A stretch of 31,312 nt of DNA from CAZGKX01 sp964525945 (GCA_964525945.1 CAZGKX010000025.1:1-31312), one strand, 5' to 3'. Counted from the stretch's first letter, positions 16,082-25,389 are shown. Made by a program: numbers and translations. Notes: generated by a model not told the origin, from the sequence alone.

Positions 16082-17773
16082 ATGAAATTAAAACGTCCTT
16101 CAAATTCCACGTTTAAAAAAATCACGCATGCAGTAGCAGCATTTTTTATGAGTATGTTCGCTTTATTGGCTGCATTTATGGCGCATTTAAAACAAAACAG
16201 TATCAACCTGCTCACCCAACCCCAAGCGGAAAAACACAAGAAAAAAAAATGGCAGCCCCATTGGTTTAAACATAAATCAGCACGTCTACGTATTAAAGAA
16301 CAGCCACATTTAACCCCATCCGAAGAGCCGGTTGAAGATACACTGGATACTTTTCCTATTTTTAAAATGGAGGCACTTGAAACCAGCACCGCAGAATCTC
16401 TTTCACCATCAAATATAAGGGTATTCCCGCCTAAAAGAATTCGTAAGAAAAAAAACAAACCAGAACAGGAAGGCCTAGATAAAATCACCCTTGGCGTGAA
16501 TACAGCGAGTAAAACATTGTTAGAAAACAGTGTGTTTAGTGAGATAAACCTGGTGGAGCAAGACAACTCAGGTACGCAACCCCCTCAATTTATTGGCACA
16601 AATGCAACGAGCAACGCACTCGTAGAGAGCAGCATTTTTGACAACATGAGCATGCCCGAGCAAGACAATTCTTGCGCTGCCTCCGCGTTCCCTCATGCTG
16701 AAGACCATAAAGACATGGCCGCGAACAATTCTTCTTCTTTGGTGGTAGGACCACAACCAAACATAACCACGCCAATACTCCACATGCCAGTTCGCCCTCT
16801 AAGGCCATTGGCAAAAGGCCTCATCAATAGAGTACCGCCTTGGTATAAAAAAAATCAATTTCTAACGGAATTGTTTCATTTTCTTTGCCATTTTTTTCTG
16901 CAAACTGACCTGGAGGGTTTTCTTTTTGGCAGTGGTACCAATAAAGAAAAGGAATTACCTCATGATTTCGATATTGTGCTAGAAAATATCAATTCCGAAC
17001 AAGACGTAGCAAAAGCTTTGGCATTTATCCAATTACTCATCGCTCAACAAGCCATTGTTACAGTCATTGATGAACATGGCAATTTTGGTTATAAAAAAAA
17101 TAACCGTTATGTCATTCCTATCCAATGGTTTGGTTGGAGAATTGAATTTATTTTATTCAGTGGCTCCCTCATGGAGCACAGTCGACTCATGGATTTTACT
17201 GTCAATGTGTTGTATTTTTCCCTTCGCGACCAAAAAATGTATCGATTTCATCCACTTTCAACCCCGTCCGATTTAAAATACAAACGCCTAAGAACCCTGT
17301 ACCATGCCCTGGATAGTTTTACCGATGACCCCAGTCGAATTTTCCGTGGAGTCCGTTTAATGGCCTCAGAAGGTTATGTATTCACAGCAGAATGCGACAA
17401 AGCCATCCGCCATCTTTTCAGCGGTAACAACAATTTATTTACAACCATGCAACCCGGGAAATTTTTTCAACAACTCACCTTGTTGTTTCACTCGGGCAAA
17501 GCCAAAGAAAATATGGCTATCATGCATTCATTAGGGATATTTTTTAAATTATATGAATGCAACAATACATTCACGTCTGACGGTGGCTACCGATTTTTAT
17601 CGCGTTTAATCCCCTATTTCAATTTTTACACGCACAACCAAGCTTCTTCTCACACTCAAAGGATTCGATTTTTTACAAACATAGCGTCCTCTAACTCTTC
17701 TCCAACGAATATTCCTCAAAAAAAACATCACCAATATAATGAACCACCAACAACCCACACAGTTTCTTTGTAA
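16082..17773 (+). CDS. Membrane-anchored poly(A)-polymerase/CCA-enzyme-like nucleotidyltransferase
   Basis: The protein has 563 residues. Residues 15-36 are a hydrophobic anchor (AVAAFFMSMFALLAAFMAHL). They are followed by a long basic, low-complexity linker with a degenerate duplication: LLENSVFSEINLVEQDNS at about 146-163 and LVESSIFDNMSMPEQDNS at about 180-197. From about 280 the class II nucleotidyltransferase head appears: FGSGTN...HDFDIVL with the DxD pair (D295, D297), LMDFTVNVLYF (matching RRDFTiNAl), and DDPSRIFRGVRLMASEGY (matching eDPlRilRa.Rf). PcnB and CCA enzymes with this head add nucleotides to RNA 3' ends. The RNA-binding C-terminal domains look short, and the anchor is foreign to the housekeeping enzymes. 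It is probably not the cell's main PcnB or Cca; a host-directed or envelope role is inference. Confidence 0.72.
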   Translation: MKLKRPSNSTFKKITHAVAAFFMSMFALLAAFMAHLKQNSINLLTQPQAEKHKKKKWQPHWFKHKSARLRIKEQPHLTPSEEPVEDTLDTFPIFKMEALETSTAESLSPSNIRVFPPKRIRKKKNKPEQEGLDKITLGVNTASKTLLENSVFSEINLVEQDNSGTQPPQFIGTNATSNALVESSIFDNMSMPEQDNSCAASAFPHAEDHKDMAANNSSSLVVGPQPNITTPILHMPVRPLRPLAKGLINRVPPWYKKNQFLTELFHFLCHFFLQTDLEGFLFGSGTNKEKELPHDFDIVLENINSEQDVAKALAFIQLLIAQQAIVTVIDEHGNFGYKKNNRYVIPIQWFGWRIEFILFSGSLMEHSRLMDFTVNVLYFSLRDQKMYRFHPLSTPSDLKYKRLRTLYHALDSFTDDPSRIFRGVRLMASEGYVFTAECDKAIRHLFSGNNNLFTTMQPGKFFQQLTLLFHSGKAKENMAIMHSLGIFFKLYECNNTFTSDGGYRFLSRLIPYFNFYTHNQASSHTQRIRFFTNIASSNSSPTNIPQKKHHQYNEPPTTHTVSL

Positions 17774-17823
17774 AGGGCTTAACGTTATAATATTGAAACA
17801 ATACAAACCATCCATCCCTTAAA

Positions 17824-18918
17824 ATGATCAAATTAGATAGATTATCCAATTATTTTAGCCAATACTCAGAACATACGGCCCCGTTCATGCATCAACAACG
17901 CCGCGAATGGGCAATCAGCCAACCGCTTAAAGGCTTACGTGTGTTGCATCATGTTCCGGTTGTCGCCAACACAGTGTTAAAAATCGTTTGTTTATTGGAG
18001 GCAGGAGCAATCATCACGGTCACCAATCCATCGTCTTTTATGACAGCAGACAAAACCACAGTAGAAGATTTACAACAAGCCGGCATCCGCTATGCTGAGG
18101 ATCTTGATTCCCTCAAAAATGAAGAATTCGATATTTATTTTGATTGTGGCGCTCAACTTTACCAAGCATTGGGCAATCCTAAAATTGGGGCCATTGAATT
18201 AACAGGCTCAGGTGATCATTATTATCGACAACAATCGTTAAATTTTCCGGTTATTAGCATTGATCCGACGTTAACCAAGCAACTTGAAACGGTTTTTGGA
18301 TGCGCTGAAAGTTGCCATGCTGCTCTTTTGCAATTAACAAACGTCAATCCTTCTCAAAAATCATGGTTGGTTTTTGGCTTTGGAAAAATTGGACGTGGAT
18401 TGGCCTATTTTTGTGTTCAACACCATGCCATGGTGACAGTGGTGGACAGCTGTGAAAAGCAACGCGCAGCAGCCACGGCATTGGGGATTGTTGCAATTGA
18501 TCCAAATGATTTAGGTGAATTGCAAAAAGCCCTGAACAAAGTCGACATTGTTGTGACAGCAACAGGCAAAAAATCGATCATGGAGCAGTACCCTCGCCAC
18601 TGGTTTAAAGGAAAAATTTTAGGAAACATGGGCGTTTATGATGAATATGGCCCTAATTTTGCCAAGGAAGAAGTTCTCAACAGCAAAGAGCCACTCAATT
18701 TTGTATTGAATGATCCAACCCCTATGCAATACATCGATCCGGAGTTTTATATTCACAACATTGCCGCCCTCTTTTTTGAGAACGATCTAAAAAACGGTGT
18801 CAATGAATTGCCTGAGCAAGTGGATCGAGAGATTGTGTCGCGTTGGTGCGAGTACCATTCGTTTCCCTACAACATCATCAGCCAGTGGTTTATGTTGCAA
18901 GAAAAGAGCAAGCCGTGA
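17824..18918 (+). CDS. Short adenosylhomocysteinase-like NAD-binding protein
   Basis: The 364-residue protein parallels S-adenosylhomocysteine hydrolase along its length. It has PLKGLRVLHH and GAIITVTNPSSF early, ELTGSGDHYYRQ (for the ETTTGvhRL block), and IDPTLTKQLETVFGCAES (for the nDs.TK...Dn.yG..eS block). A Rossmann site follows, GFGKIGRG (185-192), ending in VVD (Asp, favouring NAD). Then comes ATGKKSI, and GNMGVYDEYG (for the iGH.d.Eid block). Real enzymes have about 430-470 residues; this one is shorter, and the substrate-side catalytic Lys/Asp alignment is imperfect, so it may act on another substrate. The ATG has no clear ribosome site. It is convergent with pncB, 32 bp apart. Confidence 0.72.
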   Translation: MIKLDRLSNYFSQYSEHTAPFMHQQRREWAISQPLKGLRVLHHVPVVANTVLKIVCLLEAGAIITVTNPSSFMTADKTTVEDLQQAGIRYAEDLDSLKNEEFDIYFDCGAQLYQALGNPKIGAIELTGSGDHYYRQQSLNFPVISIDPTLTKQLETVFGCAESCHAALLQLTNVNPSQKSWLVFGFGKIGRGLAYFCVQHHAMVTVVDSCEKQRAAATALGIVAIDPNDLGELQKALNKVDIVVTATGKKSIMEQYPRHWFKGKILGNMGVYDEYGPNFAKEEVLNSKEPLNFVLNDPTPMQYIDPEFYIHNIAALFFENDLKNGVNELPEQVDREIVSRWCEYHSFPYNIISQWFMLQEKSKP

Positions 18919-18942
18919 TCATGGAGAAACAGCCACGGCTTG
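18909..18942. repeat. Inverted repeat between convergent genes
   Basis: CAAGCCGTG (18909-18917) and CACGGCTTG (18934-18942) form a 9-bp perfect stem with a 16-base loop, spanning the stop codon of the adenosylhomocysteinase-like gene just before the end of pncB. There is no T-run on either side, so it is at best a weak or bidirectional transcription barrier. Confidence 0.4.
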
Positions 18943-18950
18943 GGTGCAGA

Positions 18951-20669
18951 TTATTTGGATGAAAAAGTTACCGAGTTAGCAGCGGAGCTATTGGTTGCTG
19001 CTGGAGTGTTGCCATCGTTGATCATAGCAGTTGCTGCAGCAAAAAATGGTCGGTTGATCACAGGGGAGCGTTCAGTGCCATTGGAAGATGGCGCTGGTGG
19101 TATAACCACGGGAGTTTGCAGTGCATTGATAGCACTTTTAACAGTACGAATCATTTCCATCTTGATATTGGACAATGTTTCTTCTAAACCTGCTAGGTAC
19201 CATTCTGGATTCAACAATCGCTTCGTGCGCGGATCCAACGCCGCCAATTGTTCTTGCGCACGTGCTTTCGACGCTTGAACAGAAGGCATTTCGTAGACCA
19301 ACTCACCACCGCGATAAACAGGAACCAATAACTCTTCGTACGGCATATTTTCTGGCATTTCAACAACGGAAGTGTTGGTAGGATCTCCGGGGTGAACAAT
19401 TTTAATGTGTGTAGGGACATTGGTATCAATATCGTACAAAGCATCGCCCACAAACTGTTTGCGCATTTCACCTGTTTGTTCATCAGCTACTGTTGAATAA
19501 AAACGACGTACTTGATGACGACCCGGCGTGGTTGTTTTTTCAGCATTACCGGATAACTTTATTTTTCGTTCCCAAGTAGTTACTGGTTCAACCCTGCCGT
19601 CTTCTTTTTCAACAAGATTAACATGCTCAATTGCACCCAATTTATAAACGCCGCCTAATGCGGGTTGTTTACCAGCAGTTAACAATTGTGTGCCTACCCC
19701 ATAAATGTCGATGCGAGCGCCCTGTGCCTCTAAACTTGCAATTTTATGCTCATCTAAATCATTGCTTGCCACAATTTTGGCATTTGGAAAACCGGCTTCA
19801 TCGAGCATCACTCGAATCTGTTTGCTCAAATGGGCTAAATCACCCGAATCCAAACGGATCCCTAACATTTCATGGCCTTGTTGACGAAGCTCGTTGGCCA
19901 CAATAATGGCGTTTTTAGCACCTTGGATGGAATCGTAAGTGTCCACTAAAAAAATACAGTTCCCAGGCATTGATTTTGCGTATTCGCGAAAGGCGGTTAA
20001 CTCATCATCATGCGACATGATCCAGGCGTGAGCATGTGTCCCTTTTACAGGTATATCATAAAACATGGCAGCCAATGTATTGGATGTAGAGTCACTGCCC
20101 CCGATATAAGCGGCTTTACTGGCAGCGATAGCCCCTTCTTCTTGCGCACGCCGCAATCCAAAATCTGCAACCGGTTTGCCATTGCTAGCATATTTGACCC
20201 GGGCGGCTTTTGTCGCAATGAGCGTTTGAAAATTCATAATGTTCAACAACGCTGTTTCCACCAATTGCGCTTGTATATTGGGACCAGTAACACGCAGCAT
20301 GGGTTGATTGGGAAATACAACCGTGCCATCAGGCATTCCTTCCATATCACAAGAAAATTTAAGATGCTTTAGATAAGATAAGAACGCTTCTTGAAAAAGA
20401 GGGTTTCCTTCGGAGTCCTTTTGCTTTCGTAGAAAATTTAAAGATTTTTCATCGAAATTAAATTTTGATACGTATTCAATGGCATCGTCTAACCCACAAC
20501 TAACGGCGTACCCACCTTCAAATGGATTTTGTCGAAAGTACAATTGAAAGCTGGTGGTTTTATCCGTGGTACCATTGCGCTGCGCCTCGTCCCAATAAGC
20601 TTGCGCCATGGTGAGTTGATACAAATCCGTAAATAACCCTAACGACGCTATTTCATTACCTAAAGGCAT
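18951..20669 (-). CDS. pncB: Nicotinate phosphoribosyltransferase with a low-complexity tail
   Basis: This enzyme makes nicotinate mononucleotide from nicotinate and PRPP (with ATP), the first step of the Preiss-Handler NAD salvage route. The N-terminus LFTDLYQLTMAQAYW, the FRQNPFEGGYAV block, FGLRRAQ, SDSTSN, GTHAHAW with the catalytic-site His, and the GIRLDSGDLA phosphate-site segment all match the PncB2/NAPRT-like class. The start is taken as the ATG at 20667-20669, because TTGGAG lies ahead at 6-base spacing; the upstream TTG overlaps that site. The last 60 residues are low-complexity, rich in Pro, Ala, Asn, Ser and Thr, and not part of the enzyme fold. Neither neighbour has a clear tie to NAD salvage. 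Confidence 0.92.
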   Translation of the reverse strand: MPLGNEIASLGLFTDLYQLTMAQAYWDEAQRNGTTDKTTSFQLYFRQNPFEGGYAVSCGLDDAIEYVSKFNFDEKSLNFLRKQKDSEGNPLFQEAFLSYLKHLKFSCDMEGMPDGTVVFPNQPMLRVTGPNIQAQLVETALLNIMNFQTLIATKAARVKYASNGKPVADFGLRRAQEEGAIAASKAAYIGGSDSTSNTLAAMFYDIPVKGTHAHAWIMSHDDELTAFREYAKSMPGNCIFLVDTYDSIQGAKNAIIVANELRQQGHEMLGIRLDSGDLAHLSKQIRVMLDEAGFPNAKIVASNDLDEHKIASLEAQGARIDIYGVGTQLLTAGKQPALGGVYKLGAIEHVNLVEKEDGRVEPVTTWERKIKLSGNAEKTTTPGRHQVRRFYSTVADEQTGEMRKQFVGDALYDIDTNVPTHIKIVHPGDPTNTSVVEMPENMPYEELLVPVYRGGELVYEMPSVQASKARAQEQLAALDPRTKRLLNPEWYLAGLEETLSNIKMEMIRTVKSAINALQTPVVIPPAPSSNGTERSPVINRPFFAAATAMINDGNTPAATNSSAANSVTFSSK

Positions 20670-20780
20670 TGCTTTCTCCAAGATTAATTTTTACTTAGAA
20701 TACCATAAATAATTAATATTGTACATCATGATCCATAATTACACATAAAGTTTAATTTATAGCCTTTTAGTTTGGGTACC

Positions 20781-22487
20781 CTATTTTTTTCCTGGTAAAG
20801 GCATTGATTCGATGATTTGATGGGTTGTTTTTCGTGCCAACTTTTCTGATTTGATGGCGAAGAGAGACTGTTTAGACAATCCTTGCACTTTATTGTTTGG
20901 ATGATCTTCAGCGTTGAATGGTTTTAAAAAATCATAGGCTTTTTGAGCAGGTTTTGACAAGCACCACCAAATTACCTTTGTCAGAGGACGAAACCATTTT
21001 GCATAAGTCGCTCGATCATAAGAGAGTGCTTGTTTTGCGAATGTTTTTTCCGCAGCATAGAGCGTATTTTTCAAGTCATCAAAATTCATTTTTTGGGGGT
21101 CTTTAAGATAAGCTAAACACGCATTAAAAACCGACTCTTTATATGTTCTGCTGTGTGTTTCAATTTTATTGAACTTATGTTTCTTGAAATCAGATGAATG
21201 TTTCACTTTAGCTCGGTCAGTCAGATGCGTGCAACTATGAGTGATGTTTTTAATCACATCACACAGTACATTAATTTCTGGTGCATCCAAAGCTAGATAG
21301 TCTAAAAACGCATCTCTGGTGTCGCCCTCTTCAAAAACATCATGAATTGCAAGCACAGCAATGGCCTTGGTGGCATTAGCGTATTTTTCAGGAGCATTTT
21401 TTATTGTTTCACCATCGTCAATCAATGGCAATTTATTGGTCAATAATGCATTGGCCATGGTTATTTTTAGATTTAAATAATCAATGCTTTCTGTCAACTC
21501 GGCACGGTAGTCAGCGCTGGTACCAAAAATTGTTTGAGAAAATGCGTAGGGTGTAAAATAGTGTTTTTGGGTGAGATACCAGGCTTGCGCGCAAGCAGTT
21601 GCTTGTTGAACAGGGTTTTGCGTGCCTTTAAAAAGTGGGAGGGAAAGCGGTGATTCGAGCCCTAACAACTGGGCTTCCATTTTTTTTACTTCTTTATCAC
21701 TGATACGTGCATAGTTGTGCTCGGCCAATGTTTTAGCAATATGAAATGGAGCTGGTGTATGCACCAACCCCAATTGACGTAATGTCTGATCTGGGTTTGG
21801 ATCACCTACAGCTGTTGTTGTGGATCGTTTATGAATCTGTTGGGGCAACAACACATCCGTGGTTTTTGCCGTTGGATTTGTCTTGGGTCTCATGGTTGTA
21901 TAATAGGAGCTCACTAAATAATCATTGTCGTGCATGGCATAGAATGTTGTGACCGAATTTACACTTTTACATGCTGAGAGATCGTGGTATTTTTCAAACA
22001 AGGCAGCATGACCGGCACTTTCACCGGTAACCGGCTGATTGGCGATGATTTCCATTTTCGTACTGGTAGCCTGAAATTTGGGGTCTAACTTTTTTGCCAT
22101 GGCATAGGTGGTCACAGCACCCCTGCTGTACCCTTCAAAAACCACACCTTCCACAACAACAGGTTGCTCCAAATTGATAGAAGAGTCCTTGTTTACATCA
22201 ATGATGAGACTGTTACCAAAATTCGATTTTAATGCATTTAAATCCAGTGTTAAATCTTTACCCTGTTCTATAAAAGCCTCATCCACATTCTTGGTCGCAA
22301 TGTCTAAATCAGGCCAAATATAGGCACTAAGCTTGCCCAAAATGCTTTTTCTACCAACGCCACGCTCTTGGCAGCCACTCACATACACACGGATGACATC
22401 ATCATCAAACTCTAAATACTCATGCTCTCGACGGTATTCATCGCATTTACGGAAAGTTCCTGCAAAGAAAAACACTACTTTAGGCAT
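20781..22487 (-). CDS. Alpha/beta-hydrolase-like protein with GYSRGA motif, effector candidate
   Basis: The 568-residue protein lacks a signal peptide. It starts MPKVVFFFAGT; a strand-loop YVSGCQERGVG follows, and residues about 118-124 read GYSRGAVTTYAMA. That nucleophile elbow (G.SRGA) occurs in DUF2235/T6SS lipase-type hydrolases and in several uncharacterised Legionella proteins. Acid and His partners cannot be assigned with confidence (AMHDNDYL at about 190 is one candidate). The remaining 350 residues are mainly helical with no known domain. A ribosome site (GGGG) lies about 5 bases before the ATG. The gene stands alone, with the palindromic repeat upstream of it. A lipase or phospholipase activity is a guess from one motif; the family assignment is tentative. 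Confidence 0.55.
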   Translation of the reverse strand: MPKVVFFFAGTFRKCDEYRREHEYLEFDDDVIRVYVSGCQERGVGRKSILGKLSAYIWPDLDIATKNVDEAFIEQGKDLTLDLNALKSNFGNSLIIDVNKDSSINLEQPVVVEGVVFEGYSRGAVTTYAMAKKLDPKFQATSTKMEIIANQPVTGESAGHAALFEKYHDLSACKSVNSVTTFYAMHDNDYLVSSYYTTMRPKTNPTAKTTDVLLPQQIHKRSTTTAVGDPNPDQTLRQLGLVHTPAPFHIAKTLAEHNYARISDKEVKKMEAQLLGLESPLSLPLFKGTQNPVQQATACAQAWYLTQKHYFTPYAFSQTIFGTSADYRAELTESIDYLNLKITMANALLTNKLPLIDDGETIKNAPEKYANATKAIAVLAIHDVFEEGDTRDAFLDYLALDAPEINVLCDVIKNITHSCTHLTDRAKVKHSSDFKKHKFNKIETHSRTYKESVFNACLAYLKDPQKMNFDDLKNTLYAAEKTFAKQALSYDRATYAKWFRPLTKVIWWCLSKPAQKAYDFLKPFNAEDHPNNKVQGLSKQSLFAIKSEKLARKTTHQIIESMPLPGKK

Positions 22488-22511
22488 GATGTCCCCAGTT
22501 CTGTGATTTTA

Positions 22512-22596
22512 AATTGACGGATAGGTTGGGCCTTGGCAATAAAGTCATACCAACCTTACGTTGGGCCGATGTCCAACCTACAAACAGGCGTCAATT
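22512..22596. repeat. Palindromic dispersed repeat, copy 2 (MITE/REP-like)
   Basis: An 85-bp element with ends AATTGA (22512-22517) and TCAATT (22591-22596), containing GTTGGGCCTTGGC and TTGGGCC...CCAACC blocks. It matches the reverse complement of 7334-7420 throughout, so the two copies lie in opposite orientations. It sits in the spacer between the start of the GYSRGA protein gene and the end of nagZ. Confidence 0.7.
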
Positions 22597-22683
22597 CAAA
22601 ACAAATCCAGTGTCTATTTATTAGACAACCATACCTTATAAATAATCTATAAATTACCATTTTGCAAATATTTAGCTCATTAT

Positions 22684-23739
22684 TTAAAGAACATGGCGTT
22701 TTAAAAATAAAATGCGAGAATAAGCTTCATCAATGCGCTGCAGCGGGATTTCCCCCGTATTCACTAGCATTTCGATGCAATCAATCACAGCCGTCGCAGG
22801 AGTGTAGGCCCATTGGTTGGAGAAAATAATCATATCAGCACCTGCATTGATGGTTAAACGCAACGCGTCTTGCATCGAATAATGCTGGCTTATCGCATGC
22901 ATTTGCAGATCATCACTGATCAGCACCCCATCAAACCCTATTTTTTCACGCAACAGTTGCGTGAGCATGGCGTAAGATAAAGTAGCGGGAAGGCCGGTTG
23001 GGTCAAATTTATGATTAACAACGTGCGCGGTCATGACCATTGCTGGTAATTTTTTATTATCACCTTGTAACAACAGGCCATACGGCACTAATTCATTTTC
23101 TTGAAAACTATCGGTGACATCCACACAACCTTCATGGGTATCTCCATGCGCGCTGCCGTGGCCGGGAAAATGTTTATAAGCGCAAACTATTTTTTGTTGA
23201 GAAAATGCGTGAACAAATTGAGCCGCGGCATGCGCAACCGCATGGGGCTGGTTTGAGAAACTGCGTTGCAACGCTCCAATGATACCGTGTTGCTGGTAAA
23301 AACTCAGATCAACCACGGGTGCAAAATTTAAATTAAAACCCAACTCTTGCAGAGTTCTGGCCATGTCCGATGTTTCTTGCAAGAAATCATTATCATTGAG
23401 CAATGCCAGCACCGCGGGCGGTTTTGTTGTCATACAACCCGCTATGTTGGACAGATTATCAATAGCACCGCCTTCATAATCAATCGCAATAAACAAAGGC
23501 AAAGCGTTTTGAGATAGGCATTGGGCGTAAGATCGCAAATCGCCTGTCAGTTGTTTGATTTGTTGTTTTGACGTTAGATTTTTGCCTGAAATTTGTGTGG
23601 TATTGTCTTTATCAAATAAAATAACTCCGCCTAAACCATCTTGTTCTAACCATTGCACCACATCACTCTGAGCATGAATTTCACAGCCATTGAATCCCAT
23701 GATCAACATTTGGGCAATCTTATGCCTTAACTGCAACAA
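22684..23739 (-). CDS. nagZ: Beta-N-acetylhexosaminidase, peptidoglycan recycling
   Basis: This glycoside hydrolase family 3 enzyme removes N-acetylglucosamine from anhydro-muropeptides in the cytoplasm. Family blocks are FIAIDYEGG, LGFNLNFAPVVDL, CAYKHFPGHG, GDTHEG with the catalytic-dyad His, and GVLISDDLQM with the nucleophile Asp. The length of 351 residues and the lack of a signal peptide fit NagZ. The open frame reaches a GTG at 23778, inside the upstream gene's end, but AAGGAG stands 6 bases before the TTG at 23737-23739. That TTG directly precedes the normal NagZ start region (L.Q.LR.KIAQMLIMGF), so I take it. The gene follows the barrel gene by 13 bp and may be read with it. Confidence 0.9.
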   Translation of the reverse strand: MLQLRHKIAQMLIMGFNGCEIHAQSDVVQWLEQDGLGGVILFDKDNTTQISGKNLTSKQQIKQLTGDLRSYAQCLSQNALPLFIAIDYEGGAIDNLSNIAGCMTTKPPAVLALLNDNDFLQETSDMARTLQELGFNLNFAPVVDLSFYQQHGIIGALQRSFSNQPHAVAHAAAQFVHAFSQQKIVCAYKHFPGHGSAHGDTHEGCVDVTDSFQENELVPYGLLLQGDNKKLPAMVMTAHVVNHKFDPTGLPATLSYAMLTQLLREKIGFDGVLISDDLQMHAISQHYSMQDALRLTINAGADMIIFSNQWAYTPATAVIDCIEMLVNTGEIPLQRIDEAYSRILFLKRHVL

Positions 23740-23752
23740 AGCTGGCTCCTTG

Positions 23753-25363
23753 TTAAATTTTGTAATTGGCACCCACACGTATAATGTTGTTTTTAAATGC
23801 AGAATCGACCTGGAAATTGCTATTATTTATGCGGCTATTGCCCAAATCAACATAGAGGTACTCTGTTTTAAAGGCAATATGTTGGCTAACTGCATATTCA
23901 ACGCCACCACCAGCTGTCCACCCAGTATCGGTTTGTGTGGTACTGTTTGTGGCACAAAGCCCAGTAGCACAAGGGGCATTGATCTGCCGCGCATCGAAAG
24001 CAAGCTTGGTACCGCCGTAACCCAATCCTCCGGTCAAATACACCAGCATATTGTCCGATGCCAACTGACCAACACGCGCTCGGAATGTTCCAAGCCAACT
24101 GATATTTTTATGAACAGAAGTGGTGTATTCACCCACGTTGGATAATGTTGTGGCATTAGCACCACCCACCTGAGCATAATCAAGATCGGTCTCCACACCC
24201 AAAATGATCTGCTGAATTTGCCAATTGTAGCCGATTCCACCACCACCAAGAAAACCCATGGATTGTATGTTTAATGATTGTGGAATATCGTCGGCTATCA
24301 TTTGTGCGGCAGACGATGCGGGAGCAATATACACGTAACTGGGGTTTGTGCCATAACCTATGTTTGCACCACCATAAAATCCCGGCCAACTGAATGCATT
24401 GTCGGGTTCTTTTGATAACGTTTTATCGGCGATATCTTCGTTAAATTTATAGTTGGCTTGTAACAACAAGCCATAACTGCTTTGTGTTAAATTTATGCCC
24501 TGAGGCTGGCCGAAGCCGGCTGTTTGCTCAAAATGAGCCAATCCGTTAGTCACAATATACCACCAACGCCCGCCTACACCCATGGTCAGGTTTTGACTGA
24601 TGTCCCAATCGACAATGGCGTCCAATTGCACACCATTGCCGCTGCCATCCATAAACATTCCACGAATGCTAGGACGTAAGTTATGAAAATCGTTTGCATT
24701 TAAATTGCTATGAATGTATGCAGCATCGACGTTCAAACTTAAATGCTTGGCGATCGAGGCTGATGCATTGACACCTAACCGCAATGAATTCCAGGTCAAG
24801 TTATCGTTTAAAGCATCAACAGTTGATGGAATGGGGACGCCCGTGCAGACGGTGCCACCCGCCGTTTGAGTACAACCAAAACTGTTAAAATGTTCTAACC
24901 AATAGTGGTAGCCGATAAATGCCCCTGCCTTCCAATTGCTTTGGTGAAAGACGTCGTAGCCAACATCAGCGCTGAAATAATTGATGGCACCATTTTTTTG
25001 AGGGCTGGTGGTGCGTGAATAAATAATCCCAGGTGGGAAATCCTCATCAATAAGACGGCCATTTTGAATGGAACCACCACCCAAGTAGCCTTTCAAAAAA
25101 AAGCCATTTTTATGGTTCAATCGCCAAAATCCTTCGGCAGCATTGCTCGTGTAATCTTCATAGGTTAAGCGTGAGGCCAAGGCATTGCCGCCTTGAAACA
25201 AATCCAAGGTATAAGTCCCACCACCTAACCAGTAACGCATACCCGTCTGAAGTTGCCAAGGTGATTCAGGAGAAATTTCCGCAGAAGGGTTGGCATGGCT
25301 CATGGACACCAAAGAGAGAACGATCAGTCCGATTTTTAAAGTATGAAGCAAAAAAAGACGCAT
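23753..25363 (-). CDS. Outer-membrane protein with two fused beta-barrel domains
   Basis: The protein has 536 residues and a signal peptide of about 24 residues (ends near SMSHA/NP). The first part (about 25-310) is barrel-like, with alternating strands such as WQLQTGMRYWLGGG and LRLGVNASASIAKHLSLNVDA and a Cys pair in an extracellular-looking loop. The second part starts at WPGFYGGANIGYG (about 333) and is a typical OmpA-like/opacity porin barrel: FLGGGGIGYNWQ, GTFRARVG, GYGGTKLAF, GGGVEYAV, and a terminal strand IIRVGANYKI. A polypeptide with both is uncommon. A ribosome site AAGGAA precedes the ATG. The function may be adhesion or porin-like; this is not determinable here. Confidence 0.82.
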   Translation of the reverse strand: MRLFLLHTLKIGLIVLSLVSMSHANPSAEISPESPWQLQTGMRYWLGGGTYTLDLFQGGNALASRLTYEDYTSNAAEGFWRLNHKNGFFLKGYLGGGSIQNGRLIDEDFPPGIIYSRTTSPQKNGAINYFSADVGYDVFHQSNWKAGAFIGYHYWLEHFNSFGCTQTAGGTVCTGVPIPSTVDALNDNLTWNSLRLGVNASASIAKHLSLNVDAAYIHSNLNANDFHNLRPSIRGMFMDGSGNGVQLDAIVDWDISQNLTMGVGGRWWYIVTNGLAHFEQTAGFGQPQGINLTQSSYGLLLQANYKFNEDIADKTLSKEPDNAFSWPGFYGGANIGYGTNPSYVYIAPASSAAQMIADDIPQSLNIQSMGFLGGGGIGYNWQIQQIILGVETDLDYAQVGGANATTLSNVGEYTTSVHKNISWLGTFRARVGQLASDNMLVYLTGGLGYGGTKLAFDARQINAPCATGLCATNSTTQTDTGWTAGGGVEYAVSQHIAFKTEYLYVDLGNSRINNSNFQVDSAFKNNIIRVGANYKI

Positions 25364-25389
25364 TAAATTTCCTTATCATTCATAAATGT

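Noticed and set aside
16012..16566. A 184-residue - strand frame opposite the poly(A)-polymerase-like gene
   Set aside because: Antisense shadow; the + strand frame has recognised domains.
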